Assembly: GCA_951640195.1 (NCBI GenBank)
Contig: OX621163.1
Location: 3,224,001 to 3,288,000 of the forward strand
Source: Porpolomopsis calyptriformis
Taxonomy: Eukaryota > Basidiomycota > Agaricomycetes > Agaricales > Hygrophoraceae
Length of the DNA stretch: 64,000 bases
Reading direction: 5' to 3'
Part shown: positions 9,740-21,693 of the stretch, piece after piece
Layout of the letters: each line of letters opens with the position of its first letter
Numbering within the stretch: position 1 is the first letter of the stretch
Notes under the pieces: generated by a model
Database searches by the model: none
Told to the model about the DNA's origin: nothing
The model's input: only the letters and a program-made list of their open reading frames with translations
Translations under genes and position numbers: made by a program

Positions 9740-12700
9740 ATGCGCTCACTCTATTTGACAGAATCATGCCTACTTTGGCATTGTGAACAGATAGTATCGG
9801 ACACCCCCCTTGTTGCCCCTTCTCCCCTTTCCCTCCTTTGTACTACTATGACAGCATGTACACTAGTTGATACCAATACCAACAAGTCTGTCAACAAAAT
9901 TTGTCCCCCACTGTCTATACCAGATGTAAGCACTGAGTGCCCCAAATTCCCCAACTCTCCCATTCCCAAACCATTGTCTCTCCCTTCTGTCAATTCAATT
10001 GACATCGACTCTCTTTCCTCCCCCTTAGAAATTGTTAACACTATTAAGGAACAAGCTAATTATGCAATCCCAATTCTCTCAAAATGGTCTCACCCTGCCC
10101 GATCATTAGAGATGACTCAAACCACGATCGATCAGATCAACGCCCTTTCAATGGAGAATGCCATCCGAGCCCTCAATGAACTCAAGGAACCTCATGTGTT
10201 CATTCATGGATTAGGCTTGAGGAATCAATTAACTCTTAAAACCATCGTTACCACCCTGGATAATCATACCAAACATCTCGCAACCACTCTCATCGACAGT
10301 GGCTGCAAAGGCTCGTGTATTGACATCAAGTACATCTGTGAGAACAACCTTCACACAACCAAACTCACCCAACCCATTCTAGTACATAACGCCGATGGAT
10401 AACCCAACTCTGAGGGACCCATCTCCAAGATGGTTACACTCAAGCTCAAGGTCGGCGATCATGTCGAATGGATCAACTTCGGTATCACGAACCTCAGCAA
10501 GTCTCAGATTTTCCTTGGACATGACTAGTTGAGGATTCACAACCCCTCCATTGACTGGAAGGCAAACTCTCTCATTCTCGATCAATGCCCCCCGGACTGT
10601 CATCCCTCTCCTTTTCCTGACTCTGTCGACATCAACGAACTTACCCTTGAGGATGGTGATCAACTACTCATGGTTGATTTCAATCCTGCCATTCAGATTG
10701 GTTTGATGGGTACAAAATCTCAGGATCTCAGGATCAAGGCTTGGGAAGCCCAGAAGAAGGACCGCACCTGGAAGGAAATTGTGCCCGAATACCTCCACAA
10801 ATTCCAAGACGTCTTCACCAAGGAAGACTTTGATGAACTCCCCCCAAGTCATCCCTGGGACCATGCAATCAAGCTTCTCCCCAGAACTGAAGAGAAGCTT
10901 GACTGCAAGGTCTACCCACTCTCCATGGATGAACGCGCCCAATTGGACGAGTTCCTGGAAGAGAACCTCTGCACTGGACAAATTCGCAAATCAATCTCTC
11001 CTATTGCCTCCCCGTTCTTCTTCATCAAGAAGAAGGATGGTCGACTACGCCCCATCCAGGATTATTGAAAGCTCAATAACATGACCATCAAGAACAGATA
11101 CCCCCTCCCTCTGATCAATGAATTGATTGATACCCTACAGAATCCTTGCTATTTCACCAAGCTAGACATTCGATGGGGATACAACAATGTAAGGATCAAG
11201 GAAGGAGATGAACACAAGGCTGCATTCTGAACCAATCGTAGCCTGTTCGAACCCCTTGTCATGTTCTTCGGTCTCACTAACTCACCTGCGACATTCCAAA
11301 ACATGATGAACGACATCTTCCACGTCCAAATTGTCAAAGGACACGTCTTGGTCTACATAGATGACATCCTCATCTTCAACAAGGACCTCGAGATGCACCA
11401 CCAACATGTCTACAAAGTTATGACCACACTTTGTGAACATAAACTCTACCTCAAGCCAGATAAGTGCGATTTTGATCAATGCCAAGTGGAATACCTGTTA
11501 CATCCCAGTTCTGACGAACTCTGATGAATTCCGAAGAACTCCGATTACTCTGACAACTCTGAACACTCTGTACTTTTCACATGTTTCTTACTTATGACAT
11601 CCTCTGTCGTCACTATGTCTCAGATATAATTATCTAGCAGGTATATAAGTACTGCATTTTTTCCTGTATCTGTAGACAGAATATCGACTAAGTCCCGTCG
11701 TTTATCCATCTCCGATCTCCGAATTCAACTCCGAAACTTCAGACATAACAATACCTCGGTATCATTGTGTCAGAAGGCCACGTCAAGATGGACCCTGTCA
11801 AGGTCCAGGGAATCACTGACTGGCTAACCCCCGAATGCAAGCGAGATGTCCAAGCTTTCCTTGGATTCTGCAACTTCTACCATCGATTCATCCACCACTT
11901 CACTGGGATTGCTTGACCTCTCAATACGTTAACTGGTAACACTCCTTTCAACTGGACCACTGAATGCCAGGATGCCTTTGATGCCCTGAAAACGATCATT
12001 ACAACTTCTCCCATTCTCTCCATCACCAACAATGATAACTTACTCTGTGTGGAAACTGACGCCTCTGACTACGCATTGGGCGCTATACTATCACAAAAAC
12101 AAGACAACGTCTGGAAACCCATCGCTTATGTCTCCAAGGCCTTTACCCCCATGGAATGAAATTACCAAATTTACAACTGCGAGCTACTCGCAATTATGAC
12201 TGCGCTCCAAGAGTTTTGCAAATGGTTGCTGTCAGCTAAACAGGTTTTTGAGGTTTGGATAGATCACGCCAACCTCTAGTACTTCAAACTGCCCCAGAAG
12301 CTGAACAGGCGCCAGGCTAGGTGGCTCACAGAGCTTCAAGATTATCACTTCACTCTTCACCATGTCACTGGCAGGGCCAATTCCAAGGCTGATATCCTGT
12401 CGAGACAACCAGGTTTTGAGAGGGGGGTGAACGACAATGACGACGTTATTTTACTTCTGTCTAATCTTTTTCCAGCCTCAGATCACCCTATTGTAGATCT
12501 CCACCAGGTTCAACACGAGATTGAACCCACTAATTTCCATTCTCAGATTTGAAATTCATACTGAAACAAAGAAAAACAAGTCACGCTCCTTCAAGAAAAA
12601 TGCAAAACCGATTGGAAAACCTGAGACGATGGTATCAAGACCTTCTTGGACCGGACCTACATCTCAAAGGACACCCCACTCCACGGCAAAATCATTGCTC

Positions 12701-14313
12701 AACACCATGATAATCCTCTCTCTGGACATTATGGCTCCTTCAAGACTTCTGAAGCTGTGTGTCGCGATTACTGGTGGCCCACCATTAGGAGAGACATTGA
12801 AACCTATGTTCGTGGTTGCGAAACATGCCAATGCACCAAGGCATCCCAATTGCATGTGAAGACCCCATTACACCCCTTCGACCCTCCTCCTCGACCCTGG
12901 GATACAATCATAGTCAATCTCATAGGCCCCATACCTGAATGCCAGGGCTACAATGCGATCCTCACGATCGTTGATCACTTCTCAAAGGCTGTTAAATTTG
13001 AAGCCACCCACATCGAGTTGAACTCTGAAGGATTCGTGAAAATCATTTGGGATCACATCATCCGAGATCACGGTGTCCCCTGACACATCATCCATGATCG
13101 CAATCCACGATTCATTTCCAAATTCATGACTGATCTCTTTCGCCTTCTGGGTACCTCCCAGAATGTTTCCACAGCTTACCATCCCCAGACCGACAGCCAA
13201 TCTGAACGAATAAACCAGATGCTCGAACAGTACCTTCACATCTTTGTCAATCATCGTCAGGATAATTGGAAGGAATGGCTTGCACTGGCTGAATTCTCGT
13301 ACAACAACTCAGTCCACACAGCCACACGACAAACTCCCTTCTATGTCAATTATGGCCAGAACCCCTAGAAAGGAAACGACACCATGAGAGAAGTCCGAAA
13401 TGAATCTGCAACCCAGTTCGCTGACTGGATGAAGAACATCCATCAAGAGGCTGAAGCTGCCCTCAAGAGAGCCAATGAAGCAATGAAGATTGCCCACGAT
13501 AAACATGTCTGAACCACACAAGAATATTCACCAGGAGATAAAGTATGGTTGGCTGCTACCAACATCAAGACCAAATGACCAATGAAGAAGCTTGACAACA
13601 AACGCTTCGGTCCCTTCAAGGTCATTGAGAAAGTTGGCCGTTCTGCCTACAGACTTGATCTCCCCCACAAATGGTTAGGACTCCACCCAGTCTTCAATGA
13701 ATCCTACCTCTCCCCCTATCAGTCTCCCTCATTTCCGAATCAGAAAAAACCTGCTCCTCCTCCCCCAATCCAACTGGAAGGCAACTCCAAATATGTCGTC
13801 AATGAAATTCTAGACTCTCGTCTGCGATGAGGAAAACTCCAATACTTGGTACACTGGGAAGGCTACACCAGTGAAGAAAACACCTGGGAACCTGAGTCGA
13901 ATGTCAAGAATGCTCAAGAACTGGTCGATGAGTTTCACGCTCTGCATCCCAAATGGCCAGCCCCTGAACTTCAACTCTGCGTCATCTGAATGGATGACTT
14001 CTTTGGAATTGATGAACATCTCTATGACCCAATCACAGACTCTACTGGCGAAGACTACAAATTGCCAAAGGTTAGTGACAACATCGATATTCTCATCCTG
14101 CTTCATCCCATAGAAGTCGACCAATTGCTCGAATGCAATTTCAATGGTTCCATCTTCCTCCCTCACCTGCCCTCAATCACTTGTCAAGCATGGATCTACA
14201 AATCCAGTCCTGTCAATGCGATTACAGCCATTCTACGACTGGATAGTCAAGGTCACTTGCTCCGAATGTACCAGCTCGTTTCTCCTCTGTCCACTCTGGA
14301 AATTCGTCAATGA
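9740..14313 (+). pseudogene. pol: pol (B1), interrupted by a solo LTR and several stops
   Basis: Enzyme polyprotein relic, -1 relative to gag, starting at a Met conserved in B2 (MRSLYLTES versus MRSLYSIES). Seen: protease-like LIDSGCKGSCIDIKY (about 10294), RT with FFIKKKDGRLRPIQDY (about 11020) and YIDDILIF (about 11356), RNase H around ETDASDYALGAIL (about 12055), the integrase zinc region CETCQCTKASQ (about 12822), the DDE core with LIGPIPECQGYNAILTIVDH (about 12920), a chromodomain (YLVHWEGYTSEENTWEPES, about 13845) and a tail beyond it to 14313. TGA or TAG codons interrupt it at several points, and a 255-bp LTR at 11496 splits it. The frame resumes correctly after removing LTR plus TSD. 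Confidence 0.9.
11496..11750 (+). repeat. Solo A-type LTR inside B1 pol (255 bp)
   Basis: Matches the family A LTR from TGTTACATCCC to ACATAACA and is flanked by a perfect 5-bp duplication ATACC (11491-11495, 11751-11755). It lies within the RT region, between CQVEY and the continuing LGIIVSEGHVK. A solo LTR with intact duplication implies a full A element inserted here and was later removed by LTR-LTR recombination. Confidence 0.95.
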
Positions 14314-14433
14314 TACCAGTATCATCTCCCCACTTCTCCTTGTTATGCACCTCAATGGCTCCTGTGGGACTGCTCAAGGCATCTCCAATGCCTGTTCTAA
14401 CATCGCGCGGATGTGAATTTGAAGAGAGGGTGA

Positions 14434-14817
14434 TGTTACGGCCACTTCATTTTGTCGTCTCACCAACTTTCCTTTTTGGTCTTATCTAATCTTATCTTCG
14501 TCCTTATCTTATCTTTTATCTCCCCTAATCTTATCTTATCTCCTCATAGATTAGAGGTGATAACGCTATTGGTCAATGAAGATGTGCTCCACAGTAGCTG
14601 CGCAAGGCTATATAATACTGCACATTAGTCAGCCGTTCCATGGATTGTCGCTGTGGTTATCACAATCACAGCCCAGACCCAGGTAGATATAAGTAGTGCA
14701 CAGAACGCTTGTACATACCCAGTTTTCATCCTTCAATATTGCCACCCTTAGTTTATGCGCTAAGCTCTTCATTGTCCCCTGTCTAAGTGACCTAAGGCTC
14801 CAACTGCTGACATAACA
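14434..14817 (+). repeat. 3' LTR of B1 (384 bp)
   Basis: Homologous to 7287-7653, with a short extra pyrimidine segment (tcgtccttatcttatc) near the start that explains the length difference. It begins TGTTACGGCC and ends CATAACA, preceded by the purine tract gaagagagggtga. The target duplication CTAAT follows. Confidence 0.94.
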
Positions 14818-15240
14818 CTAATAGCAGCTGTAAAATGAAGGTCAGGTGGATGAAATTGGCAAGTTCAAATAACATACCTGATTGTAGGCTGGGGTTAGGT
14901 CCAGTTGATTCAAATTTACTCCCAATCTGAACCTAGACTAGATATTGGGGAGTGGGGGGCCCAAAAATGGGGAATTAAGAGGTAACAACTGCACAAGTCT
15001 AGTGAGCAATCAGTCATAGTAGAATCAAAGAACACTCACCATTTATCAACTAAAGAATGGCTGGGGTTGGGTAAGAGATATCAAGGAGATCAGAGACTAG
15101 GAAAAAAGAGTGGATGAGTAATATCTTGGTGGAATGCAATGTTTTATACTGAAAAAAGGGTGATTTGCATGGCAGGGACCTAGAAAAAAACCATACTCAG
15201 TCTAGGGAATCTATGAAACCTGTTTTAGGTACTTAGTGGG
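14818..15240. other. Unassigned sequence between B1 and A2
   Basis: About 420 bp, A-rich, with no ORF or domain that I can support. It ends in GTGGG, one copy of the target duplication of A2, and resumes at 21699 on the other side of that element. It probably represents the older sequence into which B1 and A2 inserted. Confidence 0.5.
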
Positions 15241-15495
15241 TGTTATGTCTGAAGTTTCGGAGTTGAATTTGGAGATCGGAGATGAATAAACGATGGGACT
15301 TAGTCGATATTCTGTCTACAGATACAGGAAAAAATGCAGTACTTATATACCTGCTAGATAATTATATCTGAGACATAGTGACGACAGAGGACGTCATAAG
15401 TAAGAAACATGTGAAAAGTACGGAGTGTTCGGAGTTGTCGGAGTAATCGGAGTTCATTGGAATTCATCGGAGTTCATCGGAACTGGGATGTAACA
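15241..15495 (-). repeat. 3' LTR of A2 (255 bp)
   Basis: Minus-strand TGTTACATCCC to ACATAACA. In U3 the CCG triplets (one decayed to CCA) fall at spacings 10, 10, 10, 9, 9 and 9 bp from the LTR start. The purine tract on the minus strand just before it (aagagggagatac) is the likely plus-strand primer. Confidence 0.95.
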
Positions 15496-15623
15496 GTATC
15501 TCCCTCTTAAGGGTGAGCCCTTGAGACCGCATATTGGACTTGACCATATTTGGTAATGACCAAGAAATTGGAGTTTCGGAATGTGGCAGATTTCGGAGAA
15601 TTGTCGGAGTTTGAAATCGGAAC

Positions 15624-15646
15624 ATATATAATAAGGTCCGGCGGAC
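15624..15646 (+). promoter_or_regulatory. TATA box and CCG/CGG palindrome of the antisense gene
   Basis: atatataataagg lies about 35 bp before the ATG at 15665, facing away from the neighbouring 3' LTR and into the antisense gene. It is directly followed by the palindrome GGTCCGGCGGACC, which contains inverted CCG/CGG triplets, a site type that fungal Zn2Cys6 proteins can bind. The TATA-like run is kept in A1 (6371-6380) and A3 (about 28246-28255); the palindrome has decayed there. Confidence 0.55.
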
Positions 15647-15664
15647 CACCCTTTTTCATTAACA

Positions 15665-16432
15665 ATGCCCACTCACGAAGAAATCCAAGCTCAACTCGCA
15701 CAGCTTCAAGTCCTGCTCGAAAATGAAGAACAACGAGAGCGCGAGGAAGTGGAGCAAGTGGAGGAGGCCCGGAGGGCGGAGGAAGAGTGTCGGTTGGCAG
15801 AGGAACGACGAGCGGCCAGAAAGGCGGCCAAGGCTGCAAAAAGGGAGGCAGCAAGGAGGGCGAAGGAGGTGGCTCAAATAGTGGAGCCAGCGGAGCAGGC
15901 GGAGATGGCGGCGGAGGAAAGATCAGGGCAAGAGGCCTTGATCAGACAACCGTAAGTACTTTCTTTTTATTATCCGCTTTATTCTGGAGTTGACCAGAGT
16001 TTGTTTAGGAGGGCTCTGTGCGAGCCTTGCATCAAGAAAGGGAGTGCGGAGGGGTGTGTGTGGCCGACCGGACAGGGGAAGGCCCAGAGTTGTACTGCCT
16101 GCCAACAGGTGAAGGCCAAATGCTGGGTTGGGGAAGAACCAGCAAAGAGAAAATGCGTCCGGAGTACCACAGAGGAACCGGAACACGGAGGAAAAAGATG
16201 ACGGGGAAATGCGGAGTCATCGGAGATGGCAATTTTGAGGGAGGAGCTGCAAGGAGTTCAGGGGGAAATGAGGAAGATGAGGATGGAGATGAAGAGAATG
16301 AGGGAGTCCATGGAGAGGACTGAGGAGTTGTTAGATGGGGAGTATAAGGATAGTGGAGAAAGCGGAGAAAGTTCGGAGATGTCGGAGGAGGAAATGCCCA
16401 TAAGGGATGTAGAAATAGTCCCTTTGGAATAG
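15665..16432 (+). pseudogene. Antisense accessory gene of family A (A2 copy), one stop in exon 2
   Basis: Exon 1 (15665-15951) is fully open and encodes 95 residues of charged, coiled-coil-like sequence (repeated RRAEEE and RRAARKAAKAAKREAARR-type basic stretches). The intron 15952-16008 has GTAAGT and TTTAG ends. Exon 2 (16009-16432) has the Cys6 cluster CEPCIKKGSAEGC plus CTACQQVKAKC, then a coiled-coil MRKMRMEMKRMRESME and an acidic tail. TGA at 16199 corresponds to CGA in A1 and is the only in-frame stop that I find. Combining the undamaged segments of A1 and A2 suggests an ancestral protein of roughly 235-245 residues. Its end is 49 bp from the end of pol, on the opposite strand. Function is unknown; nuclear DNA binding is a guess from the Cys cluster and basic stretches. 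Confidence 0.78.
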
Positions 16433-16481
16433 ATAATGAATTTTTTGAATTGAAGTAAAGAATAAGTAAGAGCGAAAGAAA

Positions 16482-19400
16482 TCAATAGTCAGGTCCGGGT
16501 TTCTCCGGATAAGCGGAGTGGAACTCCGAGACGAGTTCCGAAGCATGTCCTAGCTCAGTAGCGAGGATCCATGAGGTTTCTTCGTCGGTACCTTCGTAGC
16601 CTTCCCAACGAACCAAATACAATAATTTGCATAAGCGACGCCTATTATCAATTTTCGAGTCTAGGATTTCGGAGATCTCAAACTCCGGTTCTCCGTTTAT
16701 GATTACCGGAGGAGGCGGAGGTTGTACTCGGTTCAGAATCATATTCGGTGAGGCTGGTTCCAACTGTGATACATGAAAGACAGGATGGATAGCTTTCATG
16801 GAACTAGGCAAATGGAGAGTATAGGAATGGGTTCCAACTTGGGCAATGACCTTGAAAGGACCTAAGTTCTTCTCCGAGAGTTTCTTGGAGGGTCTAGTAG
16901 TTCGGAAAAACTTGGCCTTTATGAAGGCTTGAGTTCCTATTTCAAAATCAGGGGCTGGAATGCATTTTAAGTCAGCGTAGTGCTGATAACGCTTTTGAGC
17001 TTCGGAGATGGTATTTCAGAGTTCGGAGTGGAGTTCATCCAAATCAACAGCTAGTTCTCTGGCTTGAACAGAAGTAAGATCACGCTCAGGGTGTACTGAA
17101 ATATTTGGATGATAACCCTTGGTAGCGAAAAAAGGGGATATCCCAGTAGTAGCATTCGGAGCGTTGTTATACGCGAATTCCGCAATAGCCAGGAGATGGG
17201 ACCAGTTGTCCTGTTGATAGTTACAATACATCTGTAGGTATTGCTCCAAGGTTTGATTGACTCGTTCAGTTTGTCCGTCACCTTCCAGATGATACCCAGA
17301 GGTAAAATGGAGACGCATGTCAAGGACTTTACCCAATGACCGGAAAAAGTGGGAGACGAACTCTGAGCCTCGGTCACAGGTGACATGTGAGGGAACTCCA
17401 TGTTTGGAGAATACATGGACAAGGAAAAGTTGAGCGAGTTGAGGAGCAGTGATGGTGTCGAAGGTCGGTATGAAAATAGCTTGTTTGGAGAATCGATCAA
17501 CAATGACAAGAATAGCAGAGAATTCATCAGAGTTAGGGAGTTGCTCAATGAAATCCATGGAGATGGAATTCCAAGGTTTCTCTGGAATTGGGAGTTGCTT
17601 GAGCAAACCATAAGGTCGATGGCGAGGGACTTTGGACCTAGCGCACATAGTACAGGAGTTACAGTAGTCCTTTACAAAGGTTCGGAGTTCTGGCCATGTG
17701 TATTCTCGTCGGATCAATTCAAGCGTTTTGTTTTGACCGAAATGACCAGCAATTGGATGATCATGTTTCATACACAAAATTTGAAGTCGTAAGTCATCTA
17801 TGTCAGGCACATAGATATGACCATCGTGACAAAGGAAACCAGAAGTGTCGATAGTCCATCGGAGATTGGAGTTGGCATTGGAGTTGGCCTTGGAGTTGGA
17901 CTCCACAACCTTCAGATGCTCCATAGCCACTGGATCATCACGGAGTGAATTCCGAATTTTCGAGTGGAGGGAGTCTACATCTATAATGAATGCAGCCTTT
18001 AACACTGGATCCAATAAGGATAAAGCTTGTAGGGACGAAGCCAGTTGCTCCGAGGTAAAAACCGGTCGGAGGTTCTGAGGGTTGATACTAGCGTAGTTGC
18101 TATCTCCCTCTTTAGGGTTTATGTCATACTGACATGTTAAGAAGTCCGGTTTTGCTCCGAGTTTTCCGGGGCGAAAACGAATGACCAGATTAAAGCCCAA
18201 CAAAAATTCAGACCAATGAGCCTGACGCCGTGACAGGAGTTTGGTCGTAGAAAAGTATACCAAATTCTTGTGATCAGTGACAACGTCGACCGGGTCAGAA
18301 GAGCCTTCAAGGTAATGATGCCAGTTGCGAAAACTATCGTGAATGGCTAACAGTTCCTTGTCATGAATATTGTAGTTCAACTCCAGCGGAGTTAAAGTCC
18401 GAGAGTAGAATGCAATGGGATGTAATGATTCATCATCAGCGTAAGTTGATAAGATGCCCACTATGGCGTAGTCAGAGGCATCTGTCTCTACTACCAGACG
18501 TGATCCCGGAGTGAAGTTGACAAGAACAGGAGCGGAAGTGAAGGCCCGCTTCAGAGATTCAAATGCGAACTTGCATTGAGTATCGAAATTCCACGGAACA
18601 TTTTTCCGGGTCAGTCGCGTAAGCAGAGATACCAATCCCGAGTAGTTATTGATAAAACGCCTATAGAAATTTCCGAAACCTAAGAATGACTGGACATCCT
18701 TGACTTTCCGTGGTTCCGGCCAATCCAGGATAATTTGAACCTTGGCAGGGTCCATGGTAATTCCACCAGGGGAAAGAATAAATCCAAGGTATCCAATCGT
18801 ATCTTGATGAAAGAAACATTTCTCCAGTTTTCTGAAAAGACTGTTAAGTTGGAGTCTTCAGAGTACCTCGCGGACATGTCTCCAGTGATCCGTAACATTA
18901 TCCGAGTAGATAAGGATATCGTCAAGATATACTACAACGGAGATATCGGAGAGGTCAGAGAAAATCTCGTTCATGAAGCGTTGAAATGTTGATGGGGCAT
19001 TGCATAGACCTAAGGGCATAACCAAGAATTCGAAAGCACCATACCTGGTACGGAAAGTGGTTTTCCATTCATCCCCTCCCGCGATTCGTACATTGAAGTA
19101 TCCAATTCGTAGATCGATTTTGGTGTAAATATGACCTTTGCTGGCACGGTCCAGGAGATCGGAGATGAGTGGAAGTGGGTAATGATCTTTCTTGGTGATT
19201 TTATTGATGCCTCGATAGTCCACGCATAAACGTAAGCAACCATCTTTCTTGCAGATGAAAACGATCGGAGCACCGCCCGGAGATCCAGAGGAATATATCC
19301 AACCTTTTCTAAGATGCTCATCCAAGAATATACGAAGGGCTTCTTGTTCTGCAACAGAAAGAGAATAGATGCATCCCAGTGGAGGTGTCGTACCTTCCTC

Positions 19401-20190
19401 TAGATCAATATGGTGATTGCTGTAACGATGAGGAGGAAGACGTTTAGATTTTCCTTCACTGAAAACATCAGCATAGTCATGATATTCCGGAGGAACTTTC
19501 GCGTAAAATGCAGGGTCCGGAGGAACATCGGAGATGTCGACAGAACATGCTTTCGCAATATCAGCAGTTTGAAGAACGAATGATTGAGATCCTTCTTGCT
19601 TGCTAGCATATACAAATGCAGCTGCCAAAATAATGGACACAGGAGGAAGTGAAGTCGGAGCTGGAGTCAGAGCTGGAGGGTCAAGTGGAGTTGCCTCGGA
19701 GAGCATAGGTGTCGACGACGAAGACGAATACATCGGTTTTGGTGTCCCGAATGAAATACTGCTTGTAACCCAGTCAATCAACGGATTGTAGCAGGTAAGC
19801 CAGTTGAATCCAAGAACAGCAGAACAAGATGCATCCAACGGAGTGACCAAAAACTCAATATCTAGAGTTTCTCCAGACGGAAATCGGACAGGGAGGATAA
19901 CTCCCGTATCAATGGTTCTCCCTTGAGATCCATCAAATAATCGGAGTTGCTTCAGAGGAAGCGGAGATGTTTGGAGCTTGTTTCAATGGACAAAGTCAAA
20001 GTCCAAGAAACAGTGTGTGGATCCTGAATCGATAAGAGTCGGAATAGATAATGAATCAATAAATAAAGTGATCAAAAAAGAATCAGAGCAAGGAACGGAA
20101 GCGTTGAGCTTTACAATAGAAGACGCAGGAACAGTTTCAACGCAGTCCACATTCCGCATCTCATGCGGACTGCCTCCTATTTTTCCAGAG
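16482..20190 (-). pseudogene. pol: pol (A2)
   Basis: Same domain order as A1: protease (LIDSGSTH near 20030), RT ([11 protein letters not shown] near 18910), RNase H (ETDASDYAIVG near 18480), integrase HHCC and DDE core (17100-17800), and a chromodomain ending at 16482 (YLVRWEGYEGTDEETSW). The longest open piece, 18755-17016, covers the end of RT through most of integrase. Stops fall at about 19977 (CAT TGA, from CGA), in the 18858-18840 region and at 17013. It is reached from gag by a -1 shift at GGAAAAATAG. Confidence 0.92.
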
Positions 20191-21406
20191 CAGCCGGAGG
20201 GGCGCTTGGAATAGGAGTAGGGGATTCCTGAGTGGGTGGATCAGCAACAACAGTGGCACGTCCAGAAGCCTTCTTTGAAGCAGAGAAACCAGACTTTGGA
20301 CATTCCTTCGCCATATGACCTGGGGATCCACAAAACATACACAAGTTATTATCCAAATGATGTTTTCGTTCGGCCGGAGTAAGCTTCCCATCTTTTCCAA
20401 GCTTATCGGAGAGGTCAGGATGCTTCGGAGTTGAGGTAGTCAGAGTGGATTTCATAGGAGTTTTCTTGAAAGTAGAAGGTGTCGTTGGAGTTGAAGGTGG
20501 TTTAGGAGCATTCGTCGGAGGTGCAGGAGCACGACCGGAGTCCCGCTTAAGCTCTCCTTTACGTTCCCAATACCTAGCATCAATCGTTTCAGCTAACTCC
20601 TTCATAGCTACCAACATGGCTGGTTTTCTGACTTGAGACATTTGATCCTTGATTCGATCTGGAAGACCACGGTAAAAGATATGCTGTAGTGCTCCAATGT
20701 CCCATTGGACTTGAACCGCTAGCCTATTGAAATGCATAATATATTTGGCGATTCGTTGATTATCGAACATCTTCAAAGATTCCAATTCCGCTTCAGCAGT
20801 TCCTATTGGATCCAAAGGTCTGAATTGGTCCTGTAACTCGGAGCAGAACTCCGAGAAGTCTGAAAGGATCAACGGAGGGTTAGGAATAGTCTCCAAAAGA
20901 TAAGGTTTGAATAAAGATAATGCTATTCCCTTCAGAAATGACATAGCATAATTGACCTTAGCTTCATCAGAAGTAAACGCAGAAGGCCTATCCTTGAAAT
21001 TCAATTGAAGTTGAACCAGGAAAGGTCAGAGTTTCATCGGATCAGAGCCATCAAAAGGATCAGGCTCTCAGACTTTGGATTTTGCGGGTTTAGCTCCAGA
21101 AGAAGCTTGAGCGATGGTGGCAATATTTTGAAAAGCCATGATCAATCTCTCTTCAGCTGTCTCCTGTTCTGGAGCTTCCTGAGCTGGCTGGACTTGAGGT
21201 GTCTCTTCAACCGAAGTTGATGCTTGACCTTGAGTAGTCCGCGGAGTTACGGGTCGTAACGGATTTTCTCGATCATGAAAAGCAGTAGGAAGCCTTTCAG
21301 ATATACGCGTAGTTGGAGACACAGGACTTGTCTCGGAGTTGGTCAGAGATAATTGACCTCTAGTTGAAAATCCCATAAAACGTTCAAGAGTACGTTGTGT
21401 CATCAT
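20177..21406 (-). pseudogene. gag: gag (A2)
   Basis: Starts at the tandem ATGs 21406/21403 (M)MTQRTLERFMGF, only about 30 bp after the 5' LTR. Two TGA stops (near 21068 and 21010) separate the N-terminal Gln/Pro-rich part from the gag core, which is then open from 21004 to 20177. The zinc knuckle CMFCGSPGHMAKEC is near 20340-20300. It ends GAA AAA TAG, where A1 has GGA AAA TAG. Confidence 0.92.
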
Positions 21407-21425
21407 GAATAAAAACCCAAGCTAG

Positions 21426-21436
21426 AGACAGAATAT
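21426..21436 (-). promoter_or_regulatory. Putative self-priming PBS of A2
   Basis: Two bases inside the 5' LTR, the minus strand reads ATATTCTGTCT. It is exactly complementary over 11 nt to AGACAGAATAT in the same LTR (21515-21505), located about 31-33 bp after the TATA box, where transcription should start. In Tf1 of fission yeast, 11 nt at the RNA 5' end prime reverse transcription in this way. Confidence 0.7.
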
Positions 21437-21438
21437 AC

Positions 21439-21693
21439 TGTTATGTCCGAAGTTTCGGAGTTGAATTCGGAGATCGGAGATGAATAAACGATGGGACTTA
21501 GTCAATATTCTGTCTACAGATACAGGAAAAAATGCAGTACTTATATACCTGCTAGATAATTATATCTGAGACATAGTGACAACAAAGGACGTCATAAGTA
21601 AGAAACATGTGAAAAGTATGGAGTGTTCGGAGTTGTTGGAGTAATTGGAGTTTATCAGAATTCATCGGAGTTCGTCGGAACTGGGATGTAACA
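21439..21693 (-). repeat. 5' LTR of A2 (255 bp)
   Basis: Pairs with 15241-15495. Contains the CCG ladder, TATA box and AGACAGAATAT putative start. It is bounded on the right by the target duplication GTGGG. Confidence 0.95.

Larger units (their letters stand above)
7287..14817 (+). mobile_element. Ty3/gypsy chromovirus B1, complete, with nested solo A LTR
   Basis: Two LTRs (7287-7653 and 14434-14817) flank ORF1, gag and pol, and the element is bounded by a perfect 5-bp target duplication CTAAT (7282-7286 and 14818-14822). A purine tract gaagagagggtga precedes the 3' LTR and is identical in B2. A 255-bp solo A-type LTR sits inside the RT region. About 7.27 kb remain after removing it. Coding regions carry stops, so the copy is dead. 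Confidence 0.95.
15241..21693 (-). mobile_element. Ty3/gypsy chromovirus A2, complete, 6453 bp
   Basis: Both LTRs are present (15241-15495 and 21439-21693) with a perfect 5-bp target duplication GTGGG (15236-15240, 21694-21698). Order along the minus strand: 5' LTR, putative self-priming PBS, gag, pol, the convergent antisense gene, a purine tract and the 3' LTR. The LTRs differ at roughly a dozen of 255 positions by my reading, all transitions and mostly at CpG. It is among the least damaged A copies, but gag and pol still carry stops. Confidence 0.96.

Noticed and set aside
17400..17792. A 130-codon ORF antisense to integrase, also present in A1, A3 and partly A4
   Set aside because: It is the opposite strand of a strongly conserved integrase frame, has no promoter or splice signals of its own, and its conservation is explained by pol.
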